This document shows positions 51,525-60,897 of a stretch of DNA of 64,000 nt, one piece after another. The position numbers and the translations under genes are program-made. How positions within the stretch are numbered: the stretch's first letter is position 1; every line of letters starts with the position of its first letter. The notes below the pieces were generated by a model. That model was given only the letters and a program-made list of their open reading frames with translations. It had not been told where the DNA came from and made no database searches. This stretch comes from Enterobacter_D sp963521185 (GTDB taxonomy: Bacteria > Pseudomonadota > Gammaproteobacteria > Enterobacterales > Enterobacteriaceae). The stretch is from assembly GCA_963521185.1 (NCBI GenBank), contig CAUQTV010000007.1, forward strand, positions 105,904 through 169,903, given 5' to 3'.

Positions 51525-51949
51525 TATTGTGCGTAACCCGTTATGACAACGCGTGAAGAGAACGTCATTTTGCGCTTATCGTGCGACCAGGACCTGTTAC
51601 TACCTCGCCATCGGCCCCTTCGCTTCCGGCTTGTAGTCGTTATGTTACACGGCAGTGTACAGCAGGCAGTATAAAGCCTAATGAATGAATTTCCAGACTC
51701 TCTTGCAGGATAAGCCGCTCAGAGCGGTGAAGGGCGGGCGTTAAACTCATCGAAGCGGCAAACGTGGACATTTTTTCTTCGACTGTACAACTATTTCCCG
51801 GCGCGCAAATGTAAATAGCACTAATTAACAAGAAATTAATAGCGCAAACGCAGCGGCAAAATCTCAACGCTTCGGGGAGTGATTAGTTAATAGTCATTAT
51901 GATTTCTATGCGGTAGTACATTGTGCATAAATCAACGTAAAGAAAGGTA
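51525..51949. other. rcsD upstream region, no gene seen
   Basis: About 425 bases between the rcsD start and the micF 3' end. I find no supported reading frame. It becomes AT-rich towards micF and should contain the rcsD promoter, but I cannot place it with confidence. Confidence 0.4.
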
Positions 51950-52042
51950 AAAAAAAACCGAATGCAGAGCATTCGGTCGTAATAGGGGTAAACAGACATT
52001 CAAAACTGAATGACGGTAATAAATAAAGTTAATGATGATAGC
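51950..52042 (-). ncRNA. micF: MicF antisense RNA
   Basis: The reverse strand begins GCTATCATCATTAACTTTAT and ends in the terminator CCGAATGC-TCT-GCATTCGG plus T-run. The 93-base length and most bases agree with E. coli MicF, which pairs through its 5' part with the ompF leader and blocks translation; Lrp mRNA is another known target. It lies upstream of and divergent from ompC, the classical arrangement. A candidate -10 (TAAAAT on the minus strand, 52050-52055) precedes it. Confidence 0.95.
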
Positions 52043-52197
52043 GAGAGTTATTTTAGTTGCGAGTGAAGGATTTGTTTTGTCATTCAGTGCTGTGACTATA
52101 TATCTTTTTAACTAGCTGTATTTAATGTAATTTTTCGTGACTTTGATTTTTAGTGCTAAATTTTTTAGCGATTAGTGCTATAAAAAGTTCCGTGAAA

Positions 52198-52257
52198 TTT
52201 ACAAACTGAAACATGTAAATAGAAAAATGAAACATCTTAAAAGTTTTCGTATCATTT
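52198..52257 (+). promoter_or_regulatory. OmpR-binding sites C1-C3 upstream of ompC
   Basis: Three consecutive 20-base units resemble the E. coli ompC OmpR boxes: 52198-52217 (TTTACAAACTGAAACATGTA), 52218-52237 (containing ATGAAACATCT) and 52238-52257 (TAAAAGTTTTCGTATC). Phosphorylated OmpR activates ompC, and also micF, from here under high osmolarity. Confidence 0.82.
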
Positions 52258-52268
52258 TCTTGTTGGAT

Positions 52269-52274
52269 TATTCT
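52269..52274 (+). promoter_or_regulatory. ompC -10 element
   Basis: TATTCT in GTTGGATTATTCTG, the same sequence as around the E. coli ompC promoter. It leaves a leader of about 85 bases before the ATG at 52368, with GAGGG as ribosome-binding site. Confidence 0.7.
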
Positions 52275-52367
52275 GTTTTTTTAGGGAGAATGAACGGGCC
52301 GACTGATTTGCAGGTTAATCAGTAAGCAGTGGTATATAAAAAAAGCAAATAACAGAGGGTTAATAAC

Positions 52368-53489
52368 ATGAAAGTCAAAGCACTATCTCTCCTGGTGCCA
52401 GCGCTGCTGGTCGCTGGTGCCGCTAATGCGGCTGAAATTTACAACAAAGACGGCAACAAATTAGATCTGTACGGTAAAGTAGACGGCCTGCACTATTTCT
52501 CTGATGATGATGGCGCAGATGGCGATCAGACCTACGTTCGTTTCGGCTTCAAAGGCGAAACCCAGGTTAACGATCAGATCACCGGTTACGGCCAGTGGGA
52601 ATACAACGTTCAGGCGAACGACACCGAAAGCGCAAGCGACCAGGCCTGGACGCGTCTGGCATTCGCCGGTGTGCGTTTTGCTGACGCAGGCTCTATCGAC
52701 TACGGCCGTAACTACGGCGTGATCTACGACGTGACCTCCTGGACCGACGTTCTGCCGGAATTCGGCGGCGACACCTACGGTTCTGACAACTTCCTGCAAT
52801 CCCGTGCTAACGGCGTTGCAACCTATCGTAATACCGACTTCTTTGGTCTGGTTGATGGCCTGAACTTTGCTCTGCAATATCAGGGCAAAAACGGCAGCGT
52901 GAGCGGTGAGAACGACACTGGTCGTAGCACCCTGAAACAGAACGGTGACGGCTACGGCATGTCCGTGACCTACGATCTGGGCGAAGGCTTCGGCGTGGGC
53001 GCGGCGATGTCCTCCTCCAAACGTACTGCTGACCAGAACGCAGCAGGCGTGTACGGTAGCGGCGACCGCGCAGACGTTTACAGCGGCGGCCTGAAATACG
53101 ACGCAAACAACGTTTACCTGGCAGCACAGTACTCCCAGACGTATAACGCAACCCGTTTCGGTAACTCGCAGAACGACAGCGATGTTTATGGTTTTGCTGA
53201 CAAAGCGCAGAACTTTGAAGTGGTTGCTCAGTACCAGTTCGACTTCGGTCTGCGTCCGTCCGTGGCTTACCTGCAATCCAAAGGTAAAGACGTGACCAAC
53301 GGCACCACCAACTTCGGCGATCAAGATCTGCTGAAATATGTTGATGTTGGCGCGACCTACTACTTCAACAAAAACATGTCCACCTACGTTGACTACAAAA
53401 TCAACCTGCTGGATGACAACGCCTTCACCCGTCAGGCTGGCGTGAGCACGGATGATATCGTGGCACTGGGTGTGGTTTACCAGTTCTAA
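52368..53489 (+). CDS. ompC: Outer-membrane porin OmpC
   Basis: A 373-residue trimeric general porin. The signal peptide ends ANA at residue 21 and the mature protein starts AEIYNKDGNK. The 16-strand barrel is evident from strongly conserved strands. The constriction loop L3 carries PEFGGDTYGSDNF, and the terminal strand ends in Phe (VVYQF), the BAM signal. Differences from E. coli OmpC are concentrated in the surface loops, where OmpC proteins usually vary. It is closest in style to OmpC/OmpK36-type porins. Confidence 0.97.
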   Translation: MKVKALSLLVPALLVAGAANAAEIYNKDGNKLDLYGKVDGLHYFSDDDGADGDQTYVRFGFKGETQVNDQITGYGQWEYNVQANDTESASDQAWTRLAFAGVRFADAGSIDYGRNYGVIYDVTSWTDVLPEFGGDTYGSDNFLQSRANGVATYRNTDFFGLVDGLNFALQYQGKNGSVSGENDTGRSTLKQNGDGYGMSVTYDLGEGFGVGAAMSSSKRTADQNAAGVYGSGDRADVYSGGLKYDANNVYLAAQYSQTYNATRFGNSQNDSDVYGFADKAQNFEVVAQYQFDFGLRPSVAYLQSKGKDVTNGTTNFGDQDLLKYVDVGATYYFNKNMSTYVDYKINLLDDNAFTRQAGVSTDDIVALGVVYQF

Positions 53490-53508
53490 TCGATTGAGAA
53501 CGTTGTGG

Positions 53509-53534
53509 AAGGGGCCGATGCGGCCCCTTTTTTT
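53509..53534 (+). terminator. ompC terminator
   Basis: GGGGCC-GATG-CGGCCCC followed by seven T, 20 bases after the ompC stop. Confidence 0.92.
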
Positions 53535-53596
53535 ATGGGGTCACAAACCCGCTTTTTTAGTGTACCCTTGCGCGCATTCGCAAGGGGAGAATGGAC

Positions 53597-54649
53597 ATGG
53601 AACAGACATTTTTTCGCGCTGCACTGTTTGCGGTCGCGCTCTTTTTAGCCGGGTGTGACGCGGTTTCCAGCCCCCAGCCCGTCGCGTCACCCTTGACGGT
53701 GCTTGAAGGTAAAACCATGGGCACCTCCTGGCGTGTCAGCGTTATCGACCTCGAAAAACCGAAGGCTGACGAGCTTCAGCAAAAAATTCAATCTCAGCTG
53801 GACGCCGACGATCAATTACTCTCGACGTGGAAAAAAGACTCGGCGCTGATGCGTTTTAACGCCTCAGCCAGCGTCACGCCCTGGCCGGTGAGCGAAGCGA
53901 TGGCGGATATCGTCACCAGCGCCCTGCGTATTGGCAGTAAAACCGATGGGGCGATGGATATTACCGTCGGACCGCTGGTTAATCTTTGGGGATTTGGCCC
54001 GGACAAACAGCCCGTGAGTACGCCGTCACAGGCGCAAATTGATGCGGCAAAAGCCCGCACGGGCTTGCAGCACCTGACGGTGACGCAGGAAGCGGGGCGA
54101 CAATATCTGCAAAAAGATCTGCCGGATCTGTTTGTCGATCTCTCCACGGTCGGCGAGGGTTATGCCGCCGATCATCTGGCGCGTTTGATGGAACAGGAAG
54201 GGATCGCCCGTTACCTGGTGTCCGTGGGCGGGGCGCTGGCGAGTCGCGGCACCAACGGTGAGGATAAACCCTGGCGCGTGGCTATCCAGAAACCAACCGA
54301 CCAGGAAAACGCGGTGCAGGCGGTAGTCGACATCAACGGCCATGGCATCAGCACGTCCGGCAGCTACCGTAACTATTACGAGCTGGACGGCAAGCGCATC
54401 TCGCACGTGATCGATCCGCAAACGGGCCGCCCCATCGCGCATAATCTGGTTTCGGTGACGGTGATTGCGCCCACGGCGCTGGAAGCCGACGGCTGGGATA
54501 CCGGTCTGATGGTGCTCGGCCCACAGAACGCCAAAGAAGTGGTGCGCCGGGAAGGGCTGGCGGTCTATATGATCACCAAAGAGGGTGATAAATTCGTTCC
54601 CTGGATGTCGCCGCAGTTCGAGGCTTTCCTGGTGCGCGATAAAAATTAA
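53597..54649 (+). CDS. apbE: FAD:protein FMN transferase ApbE (lipoprotein)
   Basis: A 350-residue periplasmic lipoprotein with lipobox LAGC near residue 20. ApbE transfers FMN from FAD to threonine residues of target flavoproteins. Typical motifs are GKTMGTSWRV, GAMDITVGPLVNLWGFG, DLSTVGEGYAAD, SVGGALASRG and the metal-site region near TALEADGWDTGLMVLG. Two in-frame ATGs exist. GGAG lies 7 bases from the one at 53597 and 1 base from the one at 53591, so 53597 is chosen. Confidence 0.95.
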   Translation: MEQTFFRAALFAVALFLAGCDAVSSPQPVASPLTVLEGKTMGTSWRVSVIDLEKPKADELQQKIQSQLDADDQLLSTWKKDSALMRFNASASVTPWPVSEAMADIVTSALRIGSKTDGAMDITVGPLVNLWGFGPDKQPVSTPSQAQIDAAKARTGLQHLTVTQEAGRQYLQKDLPDLFVDLSTVGEGYAADHLARLMEQEGIARYLVSVGGALASRGTNGEDKPWRVAIQKPTDQENAVQAVVDINGHGISTSGSYRNYYELDGKRISHVIDPQTGRPIAHNLVSVTVIAPTALEADGWDTGLMVLGPQNAKEVVRREGLAVYMITKEGDKFVPWMSPQFEAFLVRDKN

Positions 54650-54721
54650 AAAGCAAGATTGCAGGTTTATCCCTCAACCGCGTCGGGCATCCTGAGGCTA
54701 CACTCAAAGAAGGAGCCCATC

Positions 54722-55786
54722 ATGCACACCACTGATTTGCACAATGACGAGAACCGCTGGCAGGCGGTGCTCGCCCGCGATCCCGCCGCCGATGGTCAGT
54801 TCGTGTTTGCGGTGATCACCACCGGCATCTTCTGCCGTCCGTCGTGTCGGTCGCGGCGTGCGCTGCGTCAGAATGTCCGCTTTTACGCGGACGTTAACAG
54901 CGCCACCTCCGCCGGTTTTCGTCCCTGCAAACGCTGCCGCCCCGATCAGCTTTGCGCCGGTCAGCACCGCCTCGATAAAATCGAAAAAGCCTGCCGCATT
55001 CTTGCGCAGGATACCCCTGTAACCCTTGATGCGCTGGCGGCACAGGTGGCAATGAGCCCGTACCATTTTCATCGCCTGTTTAAAGCCACCACCGGCATGA
55101 CGCCAAAAGCGTGGCAGCAGGCATCGCGCGCAAGACGCCTGCGTGAAACGTTAACGCAGCACCCGTCGGTGACCGACGCAGTGCTCGCCGCCGGGTTTCC
55201 CGACAGCAGCAGCTACTACCGCAAGGCCGACGAAACCCTGGGCATGACCGCACGGCAATACCGCAACGGCGGCACTTCACTCCCTGTACGTTACGCTCTC
55301 AGCGACTGCGCGCTGGGCCGCTGCCTGGTGGCCGAGAGCGAGCGCGGCATCTGTGCCATTTTGCTCGCCGATAGCGATGTACCGCTTATCGCCGAGCTGG
55401 AACAGCTTTTCCCGCAGGCCAGGCGTGAGCAGGCGGAGGCAGAATTTAGCGCACGCGTGGAGCAGGTCATTGCCTGTCTTGATAATGCGAAAGCCGATCT
55501 GTCGTTGCCCCTCGATATTCGCGGCACGGCCTTTCAGATGCAGGTCTGGCAGGCGTTACGGCGTATCCCGCGTGGTGAAACGCGAAGCTACCAGCGCGTG
55601 GCGGAAGCTATTGGCAAGCCGCGCGCGGTCCGTGCCGTCGCCAGCGCCTGTGCCGCCAACCGGCTGGCCGTGGTGATACCCTGCCATCGCGTGCTGCGCG
55701 GGGACGGCGCGCTATCGGGTTATCGCTGGGGCGTGTCCCGCAAGGCCCGATTGCTGGCGCGTGAAGCGTCAAACGAGGAGGAGTAA
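54722..55786 (+). CDS. ada: Bifunctional DNA repair protein / regulator Ada
   Basis: A 354-residue protein, the E. coli length. The N-terminal zinc domain uses Cys38 in FCRPSC, the methylphosphotriester acceptor, with CKRC supplying further ligands. An AraC-type helix-turn-helix follows (about 95-180). The C-terminal O6-alkylguanine-DNA methyltransferase domain has Cys321 in IPCHRVLRG. Methylated Ada activates ada-alkB. The ATG follows AAGGAG; the frame is open upstream without similarity. Its stop overlaps the alkB start by 1 base. Confidence 0.97.
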   Translation: MHTTDLHNDENRWQAVLARDPAADGQFVFAVITTGIFCRPSCRSRRALRQNVRFYADVNSATSAGFRPCKRCRPDQLCAGQHRLDKIEKACRILAQDTPVTLDALAAQVAMSPYHFHRLFKATTGMTPKAWQQASRARRLRETLTQHPSVTDAVLAAGFPDSSSYYRKADETLGMTARQYRNGGTSLPVRYALSDCALGRCLVAESERGICAILLADSDVPLIAELEQLFPQARREQAEAEFSARVEQVIACLDNAKADLSLPLDIRGTAFQMQVWQALRRIPRGETRSYQRVAEAIGKPRAVRAVASACAANRLAVVIPCHRVLRGDGALSGYRWGVSRKARLLAREASNEEE

Positions 55787-56439
55787 TGCTGGATCTCTTT
55801 GCCGATGAACCACCCTGGCAGGAGCCGCTCGCACCTGGCGCGGTGGTGCTGCGCCGCTTTGCCGTCAGCCGTGCCGACGCGCTGCTGGCCGCGATTGCTC
55901 AGGTGGCGAGCCAGTCGCCGTTTCGTCAAATGGTCACGCCGGGCGGCTACACCATGTCGGTGGCGATGACCAACTGCGGGCGGCTGGGCTGGACCACCGA
56001 TGCGCGCGGTTACCTCTATTCGCCGGTCGATCCTAAGACCGGGCAGCCATGGCCCGCGATGCCCGACGCGCTGGCCGTGCTGTGTCATGATGCCGCCGTC
56101 GCGGCGGGCTATGGGGATTTTGTGCCCGATGCCTGCCTGATCAACCGCTACGCGCCGGGTGCGAAGCTGTCGCTGCATCAGGATAAAGACGAGCCGGATT
56201 TGCGCGCGCCGATTGTCTCCGTCTCGCTCGGCCTGCCCGCCGTCTTCCAGTTTGGCGGCCTGAAACGCAGCGATCCGCTCACCCGACTGATGCTGGAGCA
56301 CGGCGACGTGGTGGTCTGGGGCGGGCCTTCGCGGCTGTTCTACCACGGCATTTTACCGCTCAAAGCGGGCGAGCATCCCTTGACCGGCGCGTACCGTTAC
56401 AACCTTACGTTCCGTCAGGCGGGTAAAAAGGAATATTAA
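55786..56439 (+). CDS. alkB: DNA oxidative demethylase AlkB
   Basis: A 217-residue Fe(II)/2-oxoglutarate dioxygenase that repairs 1-methyladenine and 3-methylcytosine. Iron ligands His131 and Asp133 lie in SLHQDKDE and the second His in RLFYHGILPL; YRYNLTFR near the end binds 2-oxoglutarate. It forms an operon with ada through a TAATG junction. Confidence 0.97.
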   Translation: MLDLFADEPPWQEPLAPGAVVLRRFAVSRADALLAAIAQVASQSPFRQMVTPGGYTMSVAMTNCGRLGWTTDARGYLYSPVDPKTGQPWPAMPDALAVLCHDAAVAAGYGDFVPDACLINRYAPGAKLSLHQDKDEPDLRAPIVSVSLGLPAVFQFGGLKRSDPLTRLMLEHGDVVVWGGPSRLFYHGILPLKAGEHPLTGAYRYNLTFRQAGKKEY

Positions 56440-56511
56440 TAAGAATTATTCTTGATCCAGAACAAGAGCAGTTTACACTGCGGGCTGTTTTTTCTCTGTG
56501 CGGATCGGTTT

Positions 56512-58155
56512 ATGGAACTTCTTCTTCTCGTCTGGCGTCAGTACCGCTGGCCCTTCATCGCGGTGATGCTGCTCAGCCTTCTGAGCGCGGCGTTGGGTAT
56601 TGGCCTTATCGCCTTTATCAACCTGCGACTGATTGAAAGCGTCGACATCTCTCTTGCGGTGCTGCCGGAATTTTTGGGGCTGCTGCTGCTGCTGATGGCG
56701 GTAACGCTTGGCTCCCAGCTGGCGCTGACCGGATTAGGCCACCACTTTGTCTATCGCCTGCGCGGTGAATTTATCAAACGTATTCTGGACACGCCGGTCG
56801 AGCGCATCGAGAAAATCGGTAGCGCGTCGCTGCTGGCCGGGCTGACCAGCGATGTGCGCAGTATCACCATCGCCTTTGTGCGCCTGCCGGAACTGGTGCA
56901 GGGGATCATTTTGACCCTCGGCTCTGCGGCTTATCTGGCGTGGCTTTCCGGCAAAATGCTGCTGATTACCTCCGGCTGGATGGTGCTGACCATCTGGGGC
57001 GGGTTTGTGCTGGTGGCGCGCGTCTATAAACATATGGCGGTACTGCGTGAAACCGAAGACAAACTGCATAACGACTATCAGACGGTGCTGGAAGGACGCA
57101 AAGAACTGACCCTCAACCGCGAGCGCGCAGAGCACGTTTTCAATGAGATGTATCTGCCGGATGCGCGGGAATACCGCCACCATATTATCCGCGCGGATAC
57201 CTTCCACCTGAGCGCGGTGAACTGGTCGAACATTATGATGCTCGGTGCCATTGGCCTGGTCTTCTGGATGGCAAACAGCCTCGGCTGGGCGGACACCAAC
57301 GTGGCGGCGACCTACTCGCTGACGCTGCTGTTCCTGCGCACGCCGCTGATCTCCGCCGTGGGCGCGCTGCCAACGCTGTTAAGCGCGCAGGTGGCGTTCA
57401 ACAAGCTTAAGCAGTTCTCGCTTACCCCTTATCGGGAAGAATTCCCGCGCCCGCAGGCGTTTCCGGACTGGAAAACGCTGGAAATGCGCGATGTGACCTT
57501 TACCTATCAGGACAACGCGTTCTCCGTCGGGCCGCTCAATTTGACGCTCAATCGTGGTGAACTGGTGTTCCTGATTGGCGGCAACGGCAGCGGTAAATCG
57601 ACCCTCGCCATGCTGTTGACCGGGCTGTACCAGCCGGTATCCGGGGAGATCCTGCTGGACGGTAAAGCGATGGCGGCCAACAAGCCGGAGGACTATCGCA
57701 AGCTGTTCTCGGCGGTGTTTACCGATGTCTGGCTGTTCGATCAACTGCTGGGGCCGGAGGGGAAAAACGCCGATCCTGCGCTGGTGGAAAAATGGCTTAA
57801 TCACCTGAAGATGTCGCACAAAGTGCAGCTGGAGAACGGCAAGATCCTCGATCTCAAGCTCTCAAAAGGGCAGAAAAAGCGTGTGGCGCTGCTGCTGGCG
57901 TTAGCGGAAGATCGCGACATTATTCTGTTAGATGAATGGGCCGCCGATCAGGATCCGCATTTCCGCCGCGAATTCTACCAGGTGCTGTTGCCTCTGATGC
58001 AGTCGATGGATAAAACCATTTTTGCCATCAGCCACGACGATCACTATTTCATTCACGCCGACAGGCTGCTGGAAATGCGTAACGGTCAACTCTCAGAGCT
58101 GACCGGGGACGAGCGTGCGCTGGCCTCGCGCGATGCGGTGTCACGCACCGCCTGA
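56512..58155 (+). CDS. yojI: ABC transporter YojI (export, fused TMD-NBD)
   Basis: A 547-residue half-size ABC exporter: about six transmembrane helices (about 10-310) fused to a nucleotide-binding domain. Walker A is GGNGSGKST, the ABC signature is the divergent LKLSKGQKKRV, and Walker B is DIILLDEWAAD. In E. coli YojI exports the microcin J25 peptide and works with TolC. The ATG at 56512 gives the E. coli length; the frame is open upstream without similarity. Confidence 0.95.
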   Translation: MELLLLVWRQYRWPFIAVMLLSLLSAALGIGLIAFINLRLIESVDISLAVLPEFLGLLLLLMAVTLGSQLALTGLGHHFVYRLRGEFIKRILDTPVERIEKIGSASLLAGLTSDVRSITIAFVRLPELVQGIILTLGSAAYLAWLSGKMLLITSGWMVLTIWGGFVLVARVYKHMAVLRETEDKLHNDYQTVLEGRKELTLNRERAEHVFNEMYLPDAREYRHHIIRADTFHLSAVNWSNIMMLGAIGLVFWMANSLGWADTNVAATYSLTLLFLRTPLISAVGALPTLLSAQVAFNKLKQFSLTPYREEFPRPQAFPDWKTLEMRDVTFTYQDNAFSVGPLNLTLNRGELVFLIGGNGSGKSTLAMLLTGLYQPVSGEILLDGKAMAANKPEDYRKLFSAVFTDVWLFDQLLGPEGKNADPALVEKWLNHLKMSHKVQLENGKILDLKLSKGQKKRVALLLALAEDRDIILLDEWAADQDPHFRREFYQVLLPLMQSMDKTIFAISHDDHYFIHADRLLEMRNGQLSELTGDERALASRDAVSRTA

Positions 58156-58250
58156 TTTTCGTGCTGTCACCCGGCGGCATTTCCTCCGCCGGGCCTTTTC
58201 TCCCGCTATGCTTATTTCTGCTCATTTTTATTTTCAGGCAGGGACGTTCA

Positions 58251-59687
58251 ATGCCATTAACACCCAAACACAGCGTCAAACTTCGCGATGCAGAGCGCGC
58301 GCGACTTATCTGGCTGCTCAGCACCGACAAAGCTATCACCTCAACGCTACTGGGCAAACTCACCCTTGCGGAGTCCTGGGACGTCGGCACGCTGGCGGAC
58401 GACATTGCCGAAGTAGGCGTGCTGGTGGAACACCTGCCGCCGCCGGATCTTGCGGATACGCTGGAAGCGCTGCCCGCCGACGCACGCCACGCGCTGTGGC
58501 GGTTAATCGGCGAAGAAAAGCGCGGTGAAGTGCTGCTCGAAGCGTCAGAAAACGTCTGGGACGATCTGATTGAAGAGATGAGCGACAAAGCGCTGCTGGA
58601 CGCGCTGCAAACGCTGGATATCGACGACCAGATCTATCTGGTTCAGCATCTGCCGCGCAACCTGACCGGGCGGCTGGTCGCCACGCTGCCCGCCAGCGAA
58701 CGGGCGCGGGTGCGGCAGGTGATGAACTCGCCGAAAAACAGCGTCGGCGCGATCATGGAGTTTGGGGTGATCACCGTGCGGCCTGACGTCACGCTCGGTG
58801 TCGTTCAGCGCTACCTGCGACGGCTGGGGGAGATGCCGGACAACACCGACAAGCTGTTTGTTACCGGACGTGAAAATCAGCTGCTGGGTGAACTGGCGCT
58901 GCAAACCATTTTGCTCAACCCGGCGTCAACGCGCGTGGAGGCGGTGATGAACGCCGATCCGGTCACCTTCCTGCCGCAAGGGGAGGCGGAGAAAGTCGCT
59001 CGCACTTTCGAGCGTGACAATTTGCTCAGCGCCGCCGTGGTGGATGCCAGCGGCACGCTGCTGGGGCGCTTAACCATCGACGAGATCGTGAACGTGGTTT
59101 ATGAAGAAACCGACAACGACATGCGCCTGATGGGCGGTTTAAGCGCGGAAGAGGACGTTTTCGCCCCGGTCAGCAAGGCGTTCAGAACCCGCTGGGCGTG
59201 GCTGGCGCTCAACTTGTGCACCGCGTTTATCGCCTCGCGCGTGATCGACGGCTTCGAGCACACCATTTCGCAACTGGTTGCGCTCGCAGCGCTGATGCCG
59301 ATTGTCGCCGGAATTGGCGGTAACACGGGTAATCAGACCATCACCATGATCGTGCGCGCGCTGGCGCTGCAAAATATCCATCCGGGCAACTTCCGTTTTC
59401 TGATCTTTCGCGAAATGGGCGTGGCGCTGATCAACGGTCTGGTGTGGGGCGGCATCATGGGCGGTGTGACCTGGTGGCTGTACGGCGACCGGGCGCTGGG
59501 CGGCGTTATGACGCTGGCGATGGTGCTAAATTTGCTGATGGCCGCGCTGATGGGCGTGCTGATCCCAATGGTGATGGTCAAACTGGGGCGCGACCCGGCG
59601 GTCGGCTCCAGCGTGATGATCACCGCGATAACCGATACCGGCGGGTTCTTTATTTTTCTTGGTCTTGCGACGCTGTTTCTGCTTTAG
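58251..59687 (+). CDS. mgtE: Magnesium transporter MgtE
   Basis: A 478-residue MgtE-family channel. It has an N-terminal helical domain (about 20-130), a pair of CBS domains (about 140-265) that sense Mg2+, then a five-helix transmembrane domain (about 290-478) with the family signature ALMPIVAGIGGNTGNQ. The ATG at 58251 follows AGGG. E. coli K-12 lacks MgtE. Its last 38 bases overlap the end of the opposing SulP-type gene. Confidence 0.94.
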   Translation: MPLTPKHSVKLRDAERARLIWLLSTDKAITSTLLGKLTLAESWDVGTLADDIAEVGVLVEHLPPPDLADTLEALPADARHALWRLIGEEKRGEVLLEASENVWDDLIEEMSDKALLDALQTLDIDDQIYLVQHLPRNLTGRLVATLPASERARVRQVMNSPKNSVGAIMEFGVITVRPDVTLGVVQRYLRRLGEMPDNTDKLFVTGRENQLLGELALQTILLNPASTRVEAVMNADPVTFLPQGEAEKVARTFERDNLLSAAVVDASGTLLGRLTIDEIVNVVYEETDNDMRLMGGLSAEEDVFAPVSKAFRTRWAWLALNLCTAFIASRVIDGFEHTISQLVALAALMPIVAGIGGNTGNQTITMIVRALALQNIHPGNFRFLIFREMGVALINGLVWGGIMGGVTWWLYGDRALGGVMTLAMVLNLLMAALMGVLIPMVMVKLGRDPAVGSSVMITAITDTGGFFIFLGLATLFLL

Positions 59688-60897
59688 GGGGCGCGTGGCG
59701 TCTAAAACGGCGTGGCAGGATAAACATCAGCGCCACGCCTGCGGCCACGCCGATCGCCAGATTACCTGTCGAGACGGTGGCTACCACGGTCAGCAGCATC
59801 ACCAGCGTTTCCGGTACGGGGGCGCGCTTCAGTTCTGCGGGTTGAATGCTGTGCCAGTTAAAGGTTTTCACCGCCACTATCACCATAATGCCCGCCAGCA
59901 CCGCCATCGGAATTTTGGCCATCACGTCGCTTAACGCGGTCACCAACAGCAGCAGCACAACGCCTGCGGCGATGGTGGAGAGGCGGCTGCGGCCTTTGCC
60001 CATTTCGACGTTAACAATGGTCTGGCCTATCATCGCGCAGCCGGCAATGCCGCCGTAAAACCCGGCGAGAATATTGGCAATGCCAAGACCGGTGCTTTCC
60101 CGGCGTTTACTGGAGCGGGAATCGGTGAGATCGTCCACCAGTTTTGCGGTCAGCAGCGATTCCATCAGACCGACAAAAGCGATACTCAGCGCGCAGGGCC
60201 AGATGATGCTCAGCGTCGTAAGATTTAGCGGCACCAGTAGCTGCGTAAAACCGGGTAAGCCGCCGTGCATCGGTCCTTCATCGCCGACAGTTGGCAGGAT
60301 CTGCCCGGTGCTCACGGTGAACACCGTCAACAGCACAATCGCCACCAGCGGCGATGGCACACTTTTCACCCAGCGCGGTAGCCACAGCACGATCAGCAAG
60401 GTCAGCACAAACAGCCCCAGGATCAGCGGATCGCGGGTCCTGAAGTGCGGCACCTGGGCGAAGAAAATCAGGATCCCCAGCGCGTTCACAAATCCGGTCA
60501 TCACCGTATGCGGAATAAAACGCATCAGGCGTGCCATGCCCGCAACGCCAAACACAATCTGAATCAGCCCCGCCAGCACCACCGCCGGAAGAATGTACTG
60601 TACGCCGTGCTGATGCACCATCGGGCCAATGACCAGCGCCACAGAGCCGGCCGCTGCGGTGACCATGGCCGGGCGTCCGCCGAGAAACGACATCGCCAGA
60701 CACAGCACCACCGACGCCACCAGACTGACTTTCGGATCTACGCCCGCGATCACGGAAAATGAAATCACTTCCGGAATTAACGCCAGCGCGGTGATCACGC
60801 CCGCCAGCGATTCACGCATAAGCAATGTGGGTGAACTAAGAACGGCGCTGACGCTGCCGGTGTTTTTTGACGAGGATAACGCGTGAGAATCAGGCAT
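59650..60897 (-). CDS. SulP-family permease lacking a STAS domain
   Basis: A 415-residue polytopic membrane protein with about ten hydrophobic helices. The first conserved helices (AGVITALALIPEVISFSVIAGVDP) and GLGIANILAGFYGGIAGCAMIGQT are SulP/SLC26-type motifs. The usual cytosolic C-terminal STAS domain is missing; the protein stops soon after the last helix with a short charged tail. Substrate cannot be inferred (sulfate, bicarbonate or dicarboxylates are possible for the family). The start at 60897 has no clear ribosome-binding site; the frame continues to 60969. Confidence 0.85.
   Translation of the reverse strand: MPDSHALSSSKNTGSVSAVLSSPTLLMRESLAGVITALALIPEVISFSVIAGVDPKVSLVASVVLCLAMSFLGGRPAMVTAAAGSVALVIGPMVHQHGVQYILPAVVLAGLIQIVFGVAGMARLMRFIPHTVMTGFVNALGILIFFAQVPHFRTRDPLILGLFVLTLLIVLWLPRWVKSVPSPLVAIVLLTVFTVSTGQILPTVGDEGPMHGGLPGFTQLLVPLNLTTLSIIWPCALSIAFVGLMESLLTAKLVDDLTDSRSSKRRESTGLGIANILAGFYGGIAGCAMIGQTIVNVEMGKGRSRLSTIAAGVVLLLLVTALSDVMAKIPMAVLAGIMVIVAVKTFNWHSIQPAELKRAPVPETLVMLLTVVATVSTGNLAIGVAAGVALMFILPRRFRRHAPPKAETASQDQEK

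Noticed and set aside
51640..51867. 75-codon minus-strand frame upstream of rcsD
   Set aside because: Cys-rich start with no ribosome-binding site and no similarity I recognise; it lies in the probable rcsD promoter region.
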